DNA of 64,000 bases from Nocardiopsis sp. N85 (GTDB taxonomy: Bacteria; Actinomycetota; Actinomycetes; Streptosporangiales; Streptosporangiaceae), in NCBI RefSeq assembly GCF_028882275.1, contig NZ_JARBUT010000022.1, forward strand, positions 1 through 64,000, in the 5' to 3' direction. The translations under genes were made by a program, and so were the position numbers. Position 1 is the stretch's first letter. Each line of letters opens with the position of its first letter. Below, piece by piece: positions 52,936 through 59,893 of the stretch. The notes beneath the pieces are model-generated. The model ran no database searches. It was not told the DNA's origin and saw only the letters and a list, made by a program, of their open reading frames with translations.

Positions 52936-53283
52936 ATGGCCGGATTCTTCGACCGTTTCCGTCAACCCCCGACACCGCCCGGTCCGCTCGACCAGGACAC
53001 GGTCGACAACGCGCTGGGGCTCGTGCGCGCGGGACGCAAGATCGTGGCCATCAAGCTCGTGCGCGAACGCACCGGCCTGGGCCTGGCCGAGGCCAAGGGT
53101 GTCGTGGACGCCATCGAGGAGGGCCGGCGGGTGCCCGTCGAGCCCGGGCCGGGCTCCCTCGCGGACCGGGTCAGGGAGCTGCTCGGCCGTGACCGCGTCG
53201 CCGACGCCATCGTGCTGGTCGCGGGCGAGACCGGCATGACCGAGGCGGAGGCCGCCCGCTTCATCGACGCCCTCGACCGCTGA
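52936..53283 (+). CDS. Protein with ribosomal L7/L12 C-terminal-like domain
   Basis: The protein has 115 residues. Residues about 22-65 (NALGLVRAGRKIVAIKLVRE, then RTGLGLAEAKGVVDAIE) match the L7/L12 C-terminal fold, whose KI.VIK.VRE.TGLGL.EAK motif contacts translation factors. The rest is helical; there is no L7/L12 N-terminal dimerisation domain, so this is not the ribosomal protein. Similar orphan proteins occur in actinobacteria with no known role. ATG follows GAGGGGAACC. It is 94 bases after the OYE gene and may be transcribed separately. Confidence 0.8.
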   Translation: MAGFFDRFRQPPTPPGPLDQDTVDNALGLVRAGRKIVAIKLVRERTGLGLAEAKGVVDAIEEGRRVPVEPGPGSLADRVRELLGRDRVADAIVLVAGETGMTEAEAARFIDALDR

Positions 53284-53320
53284 CCCCGGGACGCGTCGCG
53301 GTCCTCCCGGGGCCCGCGGT

Positions 53321-53560
53321 TCACCGCCCGTGCAGATGGGCGCCGCTCGACGGTAGGAACATCGCGACCATCGGTCCGAGCACGGCGGCGATGTCCAGCG
53401 CCCGCACCGTGTGGTAGGTCGGCTCGGCTTCGCCGGCCGCGGCCAGGGCCGCCCCCACGTTCCCGTCCGCGACGAATCAGTCGACCAACGGCACCACGAG
53501 ACTCGCCAGGCCGACGGGGAGGACGCCCGCACGGGTGGTTCGGCTCCTTCGCGGGACGTG
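53321..53560 (-). pseudogene. Degenerate membrane-protein remnant
   Basis: On the minus strand the frame reads GVLPVGLASLVVPLVD, then a stop codon, then FVADGNVGAALAAAGEAEPT and DIAAVLGPMVAMFLPSSGAH before a second stop at 53,321. The protein-like composition on both sides of the stop suggests a single TGG-to-TGA change in a small membrane protein whose 5' end has also decayed. The family is not recognised. The flanking 400-bp region has no other gene. Confidence 0.35.
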
Positions 53561-53690
53561 GAGGTGGATCCCGCCCCACCCACGAGACGGGTGAGGCCCG
53601 TAGTGTGCCGGGACCGGCCGCGACCGTAGCGTCTCCTGGCCGGCTCGTGTCCACGGGGGATGCGTAGCGGACCGGATCGAGGAGCCATGT

Positions 53691-55163
53691 ATGACCGCCC
53701 CCACCCCCCTTGCCGACCGACACCGTACGGGTGGCCCCCGAGGATGGGTGATCACGGCGATGATCGCCGTCCTCGCCACCGCCGCCGCGATCACACTGGC
53801 GCCTCGGCCCTACGAACTCGCGGCGGAGTCCAGCGGAGACGCGGAAATGGCCGAACGCGTGCGCCAGGGCATCGACGACACCACGGGGTACCACGGGCTG
53901 TCGGTCGCGCTGGTCGAACCGGACGGGAGGGGAGGCTTCCACGTGCGCACCGCGGGTCTGGGCACCACCGGATCCGATGGAGACCCGGTGGAGGAGCGCA
54001 CCCTGTTCGGCTCCGCCTCGGTCGCGAAGGTACTGCCGGGCATGCTGCTCGCCGACATGGCGGACCGGGGTGAACTCACCCTGAACACCCGGGTCGGTGA
54101 ACTCCTGCCCGAACTCGACTTCTCCGACCCGGCGCTCGCCGACGTCGAGGTGGAGGAATTGGCGACGCACACCGCCGGCCTCACCCGCGAGGAGACGAGC
54201 CTGCCCCAGACACTGTGGCAGTTCGCGGCCAAACGCCACCCGGAGCCGCCCGAATCGGTCGACGACTTCCTGGTGACCGTGGCCGAAGAGGTACGGGTCG
54301 ACCCCGCGCTCCGAGGGGCCAACCACTACTCCAACACCGGCGTCGACCTGCTCGGGCACGCTCTGGCGGCGCACGCCGGAACGACCTACGACCGGCTCGT
54401 CCAGGAACGGATCCTCGACCCGTTGGGCATGGAGGACAGTGCTATCTGGACGGCCGCGGCCGGCCCCGGGTTCCAGGTGCACAACGCCGACCTCGGCCGC
54501 CCCCTCACCTTGGACGGCTCGGAGGCCGGTGGCCCGTCCGGAGGGCTGGTCACGACCGCGGGCGATCTCGGCCTGCTCCTGGCGGCGGTGATGGAGGGAT
54601 CCGCTCCGGGTTCCGAGGCCGTGCGCCCCGTCGCGCCGGGCGACGTCGAGCGCCGCGAACAGGGTCTGGGCTGGTACGTGGAGACCCTGGGAGGGGTGGC
54701 GATCACCGGTCACGGCGGGAACGCCACGACCAACGGCCATACGGCGTGGATCGGCTACACCGGTGATCGGGGCGCCGTGGTCCTGTCCAACACGCACCGG
54801 TTCAGCGAGGACATCGGCATCCGCCTGCTCGGCGTCGACGAGCCGAGCCCCGACAACGCGACGGGGGAGAGGGTCTACGCGACCGCCACGATCCTGCTCA
54901 CTCTTCTTCCCGGCCTCTTCGCGCTGGGGTTCGCCGCCAGGCGTCGTCCCGGCCGCTGGTGGCGCCGCGCCACCGACCGCGCGGGGATCGTCGCCTACGG
55001 GTTCGGCGGCACGGCGGTGCTCGCATACGCGTTCCTCGCCGGGTTCTGGCACCTGGTGTCCCCGTGGGTGTGGGTCGCCGGCGTGCTCCTCCTGGTGGGG
55101 GCCGTCCTGGTGGGGGCGCACCGGTGGCCGGTCCTCCCGACCGCGAGAGGGACCCGGCCGTGA
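53691..55163 (+). CDS. Serine beta-lactamase-like hydrolase with C-terminal membrane domain
   Basis: The protein has 490 residues. An N-terminal signal or anchor helix (about 18-37) precedes a beta-lactamase/class C PBP domain (about 55-385) with SVAK (Ser110 to Lys113), YSN (213-215) and HGG in the late motif. Three transmembrane helices follow (about 402-420, 435-452 and 456-474). Such proteins act as D-aminopeptidases, esterases or penicillin-recognising enzymes with the active site outside the cell. It is the last native gene before the tRNA-Pro insertion site. Confidence 0.88.
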   Translation: MTAPTPLADRHRTGGPRGWVITAMIAVLATAAAITLAPRPYELAAESSGDAEMAERVRQGIDDTTGYHGLSVALVEPDGRGGFHVRTAGLGTTGSDGDPVEERTLFGSASVAKVLPGMLLADMADRGELTLNTRVGELLPELDFSDPALADVEVEELATHTAGLTREETSLPQTLWQFAAKRHPEPPESVDDFLVTVAEEVRVDPALRGANHYSNTGVDLLGHALAAHAGTTYDRLVQERILDPLGMEDSAIWTAAAGPGFQVHNADLGRPLTLDGSEAGGPSGGLVTTAGDLGLLLAAVMEGSAPGSEAVRPVAPGDVERREQGLGWYVETLGGVAITGHGGNATTNGHTAWIGYTGDRGAVVLSNTHRFSEDIGIRLLGVDEPSPDNATGERVYATATILLTLLPGLFALGFAARRRPGRWWRRATDRAGIVAYGFGGTAVLAYAFLAGFWHLVSPWVWVAGVLLLVGAVLVGAHRWPVLPTARGTRP

Positions 55164-55318
55164 GCCCGGTGGCTGTCGGTGTTCCCCGTCATCGCGGGGA
55201 GCGCGGTTCTCCTGGCTCTCCTGGCCCTCGTCTGACCGCGAGCAGGGGGTCGGGTCTCCCGTCGACATGCGGAGGCCTTACCGGAAACCCGCCCCGAGAG
55301 TGATCGAAGGCGCGCACA

Positions 55319-55362
55319 ACGAAGGGACGGGTGCCCACCTGCGTGGACACCCGTTCCTTCGT
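55319..55362 (-). terminator. Native terminator of the tRNA-Pro gene
   Basis: ACGAAGG-ACGGGTG pairs with CACCCGT-CCTTCGT (one mismatch) around a 14-base loop. On the minus strand it directly follows the tRNA-Pro 3' end, as expected for the original tRNA transcription unit, and marks the chromosomal side of the insertion. Nothing else is recognised between the hydrolase gene and this hairpin. Confidence 0.75.
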
Positions 55363-55403
55363 CGGGGTGGCGGGATTTGAACCCACGACTTCTTCGTCCC
55401 GAA
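55361..55403 (-). other. tRNA-Pro(CGG) 3' remnant; left att site of the mini-element
   Basis: Read on the minus strand, this 43-bp segment is the 3' part of tRNA-Pro: anticodon loop TTCGGGA (CGG), stem CGAAG, variable and T arm GTGGG TTCAAAT CCCGC, acceptor CACCCCG. Identity to tRNA-Pro stops at the anticodon loop; the D arm and 5' acceptor strand are missing. The 3' half of tRNA-Pro is the integration target of pSAM2-type elements. Confidence 0.88.
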
Positions 55404-55516
55404 GCGGAATCGGCGCAGAACCCCACCCTGGACCGATTTTCCGAACCGACCTAGAGTCCCTGGTAGAGCGGCGATTCGGAGTGTCGCTCAGGGCCGATCC
55501 CTGACAGGTGATGACG

Positions 55517-55541
55517 CACGGTCCACGGTCAGACCACGGTC
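55517..55541 (+). repeat. CACGGTC direct repeats, probable integrase arm sites (left)
   Basis: CACGGTC occurs at 55,517, 55,524 and 55,535, just upstream of the integrase start and 114 bases inside the att core. The same heptamer recurs at the right end with 11-bp spacing. Confidence 0.55.
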
Positions 55542-55559
55542 GGGGAGAAGGGTTCAACC

Positions 55560-56248
55560 GTGGGGTTCTCACGGAAGCGGGTAGGGCGGGCCGGGAAACC
55601 GCGTTACACCGCCTACTACAAGGACATCAGGGACAGGGAGCGGTCGGCGGGGACTTTCGCCACCAAGCGGGACGCCGACAGGGCGTGGCAGCGCGCCGAG
55701 GCGAAGCAGGCCGAGGGGCGGGTGGGTGATCCGGCTCGTGGCCGGAAGTCCTTCCAGCGCTACGTCGAGGAGACCTGGCTGCCCAACCACGAGGTGGAGG
55801 CGACCACCAGGCAGAGCTACACCTACTCGATCCGCAGGCACGTCATGCCCGAGTTCGGGCCGATGCGGATGGTGGAAATCCTTGTAAGGACGCCTACGCC
55901 TTGTACCGGGCGCGCCGACGTGCGGAGGGCAAGGACGATCCCAGGTCTCCTCGGACCCCTGACACCGATGGGCACATCTCGTCAGACTGGTTCCGCCGCC
56001 AGATCTGGAAGCCCACCCTGAAGGCGGCCGACATCGGCGTCAGCCTGCGGATGCACGACCTTCGCCACGCGCACGCCTCGTGGCTGCTCGCGCGGGGCGC
56101 GGACCTCCAGATCGTGAAGGAACGCCTCGGCCACGCCGACATCGCCACCACGGCCCGCTACCTGCACACCCTCCCCGACGCTGACGAGACCGCCCTCGAC
56201 GCCCTCTCCCGCATCCGCAACCGTTCCAGTCGTGAAGCGCGGGAGTGA
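55560..56248 (+). pseudogene. Tyrosine integrase with internal out-of-frame deletion
   Basis: The first 108 codons (GTG start) give an intact integrase N-terminus: arm-binding domain MGFSRKRVGRAGKPRYTAYY and the beginning of the core-binding domain up to FGPMRMVEIL. At about 55,883 the sequence jumps, in another frame, to CKDAYALYRARRRAEGKDD and the end of the catalytic domain with HDLRHAHASW, LGHADI and the nucleophile tyrosine in ARYLHT. Roughly 150-200 residues are missing, including the first catalytic arginine and the lysine region. The family (pSAM2-like actinomycete integrases) normally has about 390 residues. The enzyme should be inactive. Confidence 0.85.
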
Positions 56249-56259
56249 CGAGCATTCCG

Positions 56260-56508
56260 TTACCCTCGCGCCCGGTGCTCGGAACGACGAGGGAGGCGGG
56301 GCGGTCCTTGCGCACGAAGGACCGCGCGCAACTCGTCCACGTCACCAGCGCACACCAACACTGCGTGTCCGGTGTGGAGCGCGTTCGGCTTGAGCACGGC
56401 GATGTACTCGGGGGAGCCCGAGGAGTCGTGCACCTTCATCAGTTCGTAGTGGGTGAACTCGCGCCGTGCCCGGTACAGGGCGGCGCTGGGGTTGAGTTCG
56501 TAGGTCAT
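56260..56508 (-). CDS. Hypothetical small protein coupled to the ATPase gene (82 aa)
   Basis: The protein has 82 residues beginning MTYELNPSAALYRARREFTH, with a central beta-prone region (SPEYIAVLKPNALHTGHAVL). Its ATG overlaps the stop of the preceding ATPase gene as ATGA, so translation is coupled. Its 3' end lies 11 bp from the end of the convergent integrase pseudogene. No family is recognised; the pairing with a regulatory ATPase suggests a shared regulatory role. Confidence 0.65.
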   Translation of the reverse strand: MTYELNPSAALYRARREFTHYELMKVHDSSGSPEYIAVLKPNALHTGHAVLVCAGDVDELRAVLRAQGPPRLPRRSEHRARG

Positions 56509-56954
56509 CGCCGTGAGCCCTCCGTCCACGTGAGCTGGAAGAAGACACCGCATTCGGGCCAGGGCAACGCTCCCCACTCGTCGGCCAACGTGTCCACCAG
56601 GGCCAGTCCTCTCCCGGACTCCGCGAGAGGGGACGCCTGGTGTACTACAGGAGCCCGGGTGGGATCACGTGGTTCCCCGGTACGGACGGTGACCCGCACA
56701 AGCCCCGGTTCGGCGATGACCACCACGACGAAGCTCTCCCCGTCGTCTCCACTGCACGTGTGCCGGATCGCGTTCGTCGTCAGCTCGGAGACGAGGAGTT
56801 CCGCCCGCTCCACCACATCCTCGGGAACGTCGGCCTTCGCTTCTCTCAGGGCCGTGACGGTGAAGCGTCGGGCCTCGGCCACGTTCTCCCCGGTGCCCGG
56901 GAGCCGTACGGAGCAAGTGGGTACCAAGGCGGTCTGTCGGGGGTTCTGGGTCAT
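56505..56954 (-). CDS. Anti-sigma-type ATP-binding protein (HATPase_c_2)
   Basis: The protein has 149 residues in a GHKL fold: VERAELLVSELTTNAIRHTC (N box), VRTGEP and the G2 box SGRGLALVDTLADEWG. Proteins of this type are very common in filamentous actinomycetes, often beside XRE and DUF397 genes, and bind or phosphorylate partner regulators. GAGG just before the ATG at 56,954 supports the start. It is divergent from the XRE gene, with 113 bases between starts, a typical regulatory pair. Confidence 0.85.
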   Translation of the reverse strand: MTQNPRQTALVPTCSVRLPGTGENVAEARRFTVTALREAKADVPEDVVERAELLVSELTTNAIRHTCSGDDGESFVVVVIAEPGLVRVTVRTGEPRDPTRAPVVHQASPLAESGRGLALVDTLADEWGALPWPECGVFFQLTWTEGSRR

Positions 56955-57067
56955 CAACCTCACCCTGTGTCCCAGTCGGCTGTTCTATCGTGGTGGTGAC
57001 GTTACGGAGCGGTCATGCCTGGTCGAAGTGACTGCCAGTACGAGTCCGAACCCCCTTCGAGGCCCCC

Positions 57068-58210
57068 ATGCCGAAGAACAGCCGACCAACACTGACCACG
57101 GGTCAGGGTTTCTCCGCCGCGCCCGACTCCGAACGCGAGGGGCGGGTGTCCGGCCACGTCCTCAAGGCCCTCCGGAGGGCGGTCGGGCACACGCAGGAGT
57201 CCCTTGCCGAACGGATCGGCGTGGACGTGAGCACCCTTCAGGGATGGGAGTCCGGACGGCGCCCGCTGATGGCGGTCAGCACTGGCCAGTACTTCCGGCT
57301 GCGGCACCTCCTGCACCGGCTCGGGGCCGCTCCCCGCCTGCTCACGCAACTCGACACGGCACTGGAAGCCGACCGCTTCCTGGGATACGTGCTCGGAGCA
57401 GGGCGCACGGTCGACCTTGAGAGCCATCCGCTCGCCACGTGGGTGATCACGAGGCCGTTCACCGACCTGGTGGCCTGGCCGTTCATCGGGGTCGCTCCGG
57501 CAGTTCTCGCGGAGACGGGTTCATCCGTCAGGCGTGGGCCGACGGGCAGCGGTCCCGAACTGGCGGCGGATGAGCGCCAGCACATAAGCGCGCACTTGAG
57601 GGCTGCGGCCGAACAGGCGTCACGCGACACGGTGAAGGGGTCTCTCCTCCGTCGGCAGGCGCACTACGTGACGGGGTTCGACACCTCTGCGGAGACCGCC
57701 GAATGGCTAGCTGTGATGCAGGGAGCGGAGAAGCGCCGTCTTCGCGCCGCCGCGGAGTGGTCGCCCTCATGGGCGGTCGTGCGCTCCGGTGCCCACTCAC
57801 TGGCCCGGAAGGGGGATACGGAGGCGCTTCCCGAGTTCATCGACGCGCACGTGTCCACCGATGCGTGTGAGAACGCCAACCTGAACTACTGGGCGTACTG
57901 GCTGGGCGAGGTGGCCGATCCACAGTTGGCCGACACGTTCATGGTCGAGTTGGACGTGGACGCCTGGCGGGGCGATCGCATGCTCAATCACCTCACGGGC
58001 AAGCTCGACCCCGCGAATCCCTATGTCGACATCGTCGTCCACAGCCTGTGGGCACTCATCATCCGCAAGCCGGGCCTCCTGGATGACAGGAACGCGGCGA
58101 GCACGACCCCGATCGTGCTCCGCCTTCTGGACGAGGGGACGGTTTCACAGCGATCCCGACGCGAACTGGAGGCCGTCCTCTACGCTCTTCGGATGGCACA
58201 GCGGAGGTAG
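57068..58210 (+). CDS. XRE-family regulator with long helical C-terminus
   Basis: The protein has 380 residues. The HTH_3 domain (about 28-80) reads VLKALRRAVGHTQESLAERI, VSTLQGWESGRRPL. The remaining 300 residues are helical, with several Trp and Leu-rich segments and no enzyme motif. It lies divergent to the ATPase gene and nine bases upstream of the HD-hydrolase gene, so it probably controls this small gene set and perhaps excisionase expression. A perfect inverted repeat upstream of the excisionase gene could be one of its operators. Confidence 0.85.
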   Translation: MPKNSRPTLTTGQGFSAAPDSEREGRVSGHVLKALRRAVGHTQESLAERIGVDVSTLQGWESGRRPLMAVSTGQYFRLRHLLHRLGAAPRLLTQLDTALEADRFLGYVLGAGRTVDLESHPLATWVITRPFTDLVAWPFIGVAPAVLAETGSSVRRGPTGSGPELAADERQHISAHLRAAAEQASRDTVKGSLLRRQAHYVTGFDTSAETAEWLAVMQGAEKRRLRAAAEWSPSWAVVRSGAHSLARKGDTEALPEFIDAHVSTDACENANLNYWAYWLGEVADPQLADTFMVELDVDAWRGDRMLNHLTGKLDPANPYVDIVVHSLWALIIRKPGLLDDRNAASTTPIVLRLLDEGTVSQRSRRELEAVLYALRMAQRR

Positions 58211-58219
58211 AGGAGCCCC

Positions 58220-58795
58220 ATGGCAGACGAGCAGGACACCAGCACCGTCGACTTCCTGTACGAGATCGGCCTGCTGAAGCGCTACAAGCGCACGGGCTGG
58301 CAGATCGCCGGGGTGACGGACCCCGAGTCCATCGCGGACCACTCGCACCGCACGGCCGTCGTCGCGGCGGTGATCGCCTCGCTCGAAGGAGCGGACCCGG
58401 AGCGCGCGGCGTTCCTTGCGCTGTTCCACGACACCCAGGAAACCCGGGTGATGGACATCCCCTACGTTGGCAAGCGCTACCTCAAGGCCGCACCCAACAC
58501 CGAGGTGACCGCAGACCAGACGGCCGGTCTTCCGGAACCGCTGGCGGAGGTGATCGGCTCTGTGGTCGGGGAGTACGAGGCCAAGGAGTCGTTGGAGGCC
58601 CGCTGCGCACGCGACGCGGACAAGTTCGAATGTCTGTTGCAGGCCGTGGAGTACCGAGAGCAGGGCAACACGCACACGCAGGCGTGGATCGACACGTCCC
58701 TGGCCGCTCTCAAGACCGCCTCCGCGAAGCGCCTCGCGGAGGAAGCTCTGGCGCGTGGTCCCCTGGAGTGGATGCACGAGGCCCGAGACCGGTAG
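58220..58795 (+). CDS. HD-domain phosphohydrolase (YfbR/HDDC2-like)
   Basis: The protein has 191 residues. Metal-binding HD motifs are complete: H..R in SIADHSHRTAVVAAVI, the HD pair in ALFHDTQETRVMDIPYV, and the distal Asp in CARDADKFECLLQA. Family members remove phosphate from 5'-deoxynucleoside monophosphates. The ATG follows AGAGGAG. It forms a two-gene operon with the XRE regulator inside the mini-element. A nucleotide-depleting role in defence or stress is possible but is inference. Confidence 0.85.
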   Translation: MADEQDTSTVDFLYEIGLLKRYKRTGWQIAGVTDPESIADHSHRTAVVAAVIASLEGADPERAAFLALFHDTQETRVMDIPYVGKRYLKAAPNTEVTADQTAGLPEPLAEVIGSVVGEYEAKESLEARCARDADKFECLLQAVEYREQGNTHTQAWIDTSLAALKTASAKRLAEEALARGPLEWMHEARDR

Positions 58796-59194
58796 CTGGC
58801 GTCCGACCCCATCAGCCACACGAAGCTCAGTCGTGCACACGGATGGGTCTTTTCCTGTGCCAGTGAGCCGAGAAGTCCGTCTCGATCGCAACAAGTGGGC
58901 AGGAGCGCTCGCACGGGACGGACGGGACGTGATGGCAACGGAGGGCACGGGGCGACACTGCGCATGGCGGTCTCAGCGATTGCCCACCTACGTCAACCGG
59001 GTGGCCGTTGAACCGGTCGTTGCCCCCGTCCCTATGAGGGGCTACCCCTGCGTATGTGGCCTCCCAGATCAGTATGGGTGCAGGGGTGGACCATGGGCCC
59101 CCGACACGTGTCGCTCGCGACCGCTGTCAAATGTGGGGCGGCGTCGTGGCAGTGAGCTTTCCGAAGTCGACAGATCGACTTCTCTGGAGGCCTT
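58796..59194. other. Intergenic region with palindromes
   Basis: No gene is seen in these 400 bases. CGACACGTGTCG at 59,102-59,113 is a 12-bp perfect palindrome. A second inverted repeat near the excisionase start is listed separately. Short open frames here lack ribosome sites. Confidence 0.45.
59163..59182 (+). promoter_or_regulatory. Putative operator at the excisionase start
   Basis: GAAGTCGA and TCGACTTC form a perfect 8-bp inverted repeat with spacer CAGA, ending 12 bases before the excisionase GTG and just ahead of its ribosome site. Binding here would block translation or transcription of the gene. The element's XRE protein or the excisionase itself are the obvious candidates. Confidence 0.6.
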
Positions 59195-59404
59195 GTGGCT
59201 CTGACCCTGGATGAACTCAGACAACTTCCACCCACCATCGACCTGATGACCGCCGCCAGCATCCTCGGCATCGGTCGTACGAAGGCGTACGAGCCGGCGC
59301 GCTGCGATGACTTCCCATGCCGGGTAGTCAGGATCGGTGGCCTCTACCGTGTCCCCACGGCGGATCTGCTGCGCGTGATCGGGGCGGCGGACGTCGATCA
59401 TTGA
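59195..59404 (+). CDS. xis: Excisionase-like MerR/HTH_17 protein
   Basis: The protein has 69 residues. LMTAASILGIGRTKAYEPAR is the winged-helix start typical of excisionases, and VVRIGGLYRVPTADLLRVIG is the usual C-terminal strand-turn. It would bend att DNA and steer the integrase towards excision. GTG follows GGAGG at good spacing. It points toward the right att core; the integrase lies beyond that core in the predicted circle, so xis, attP and int would be arranged in this order. Confidence 0.8.
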   Translation: MALTLDELRQLPPTIDLMTAASILGIGRTKAYEPARCDDFPCRVVRIGGLYRVPTADLLRVIGAADVDH

Positions 59405-59458
59405 GGATCGCGCGGTGTCGGGGGTGGCCGGTCGCGGCCATCTCGTGACGTTCAATCT

Positions 59459-59476
59459 CACGGTCGAACCACGGTC
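59459..59476 (+). repeat. CACGGTC direct repeats, probable integrase arm sites (right)
   Basis: CACGGTC occurs at 59,459 and 59,470, 11 bases apart, 61 bases inside the right att core. The spacing equals that of the last two left-arm copies. Confidence 0.55.
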
Positions 59477-59484
59477 AAACAAGA

Positions 59485-59520
59485 AGAGGCCCGATCGCGG
59501 ATGTCCGCGATCAAGCCTCT
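59485..59520. terminator. Hairpin terminator beside the right att core
   Basis: GATCGCGGA and TCCGCGATC form a perfect 9-bp stem with loop TG, extended by AGAGGC/GCCTCT outside a short bulge. On the minus strand it is followed by TCTTGTTTG. It would terminate transcription leaving the tRNA-Pro site and also stop readthrough from xis. Confidence 0.8.
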
Positions 59521-59536
59521 CGCCTGCTACTTCACA

Positions 59537-59579
59537 GTCGGGGTGGCGGGATTTGAACCCACGACCTCTTCGTCCCGAA
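59537..59579 (-). other. tRNA-Pro(CGG) 3' remnant; second att site
   Basis: This 43-bp segment is identical to the copy at 55,361 except for one base, and again covers only the anticodon loop to the acceptor end. Sequence beyond the anticodon loop (CTCGAATCAGTG) is not tRNA. It is therefore an internal junction between two insertions at the same tRNA gene. Confidence 0.88.
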
Positions 59580-59723
59580 CTCGAATCAGTGGGGGAGCTT
59601 GCTGTGGGAACCGCTCGTGAGCTGCCCAGAGGGCATCGACAGAGTTCGTCTCGGTCCGTATGCGTACGCTTCCTGTGGCCCCCCATATGGCCCCCTCAGA
59701 CAGTCCCTGAGCGGGAAGTTCAG

Positions 59724-59791
59724 GGCCACGATGGATCACCTTCGGCCGGTGGAGTTCGCCCGATGGAAGCGATCTCAGGAGGTCGGTTCTC
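59724..59791 (+). repeat. Direct repeat, left copy, bordering the defence island
   Basis: A 17-bp identity (GGCCACGATGGATCACC) with the segment at 63,841 is followed, at the same offsets, by matching blocks GAGTTCGC and GATCTCAG and a weaker match. About two thirds of 69 aligned positions agree without gaps. It lies between the second att core and the McrB-N-like gene. In the 489-bp gap around it no gene is supported. Confidence 0.6.
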
Positions 59792-59893
59792 GGGCCCGCG
59801 CGCACGAATTCTCGAGAACCACGCTCCCCGGTATCGGCACATCGAAGTGATCTCCCCTGGCCCGTGTTGGAGGGCTTGCCTAGGCTCGGTCTC

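Larger units (their letters stand above)
55361..59579. mobile_element. 4.2-kb mini-element integrated in tRNA-Pro
   Basis: Two 43-bp copies of the tRNA-Pro 3' half (one mismatch) in direct orientation enclose 4,133 bases. These carry an integrase pseudogene, a hypothetical protein, an anti-sigma-type ATPase, an XRE regulator, an HD hydrolase and an excisionase-like protein. CACGGTC repeats resembling integrase arm sites flank each core on the inner side. No replication or transfer gene is present, so it is a minimal or degenerated element. The broken integrase predicts that it cannot excise unaided. Confidence 0.75.

Noticed and set aside
55361..55403. A complete tRNA-Pro gene
   Set aside because: Only the anticodon loop to acceptor end is present; no D arm or 5' acceptor strand follows at either this copy or the one at 59,537.
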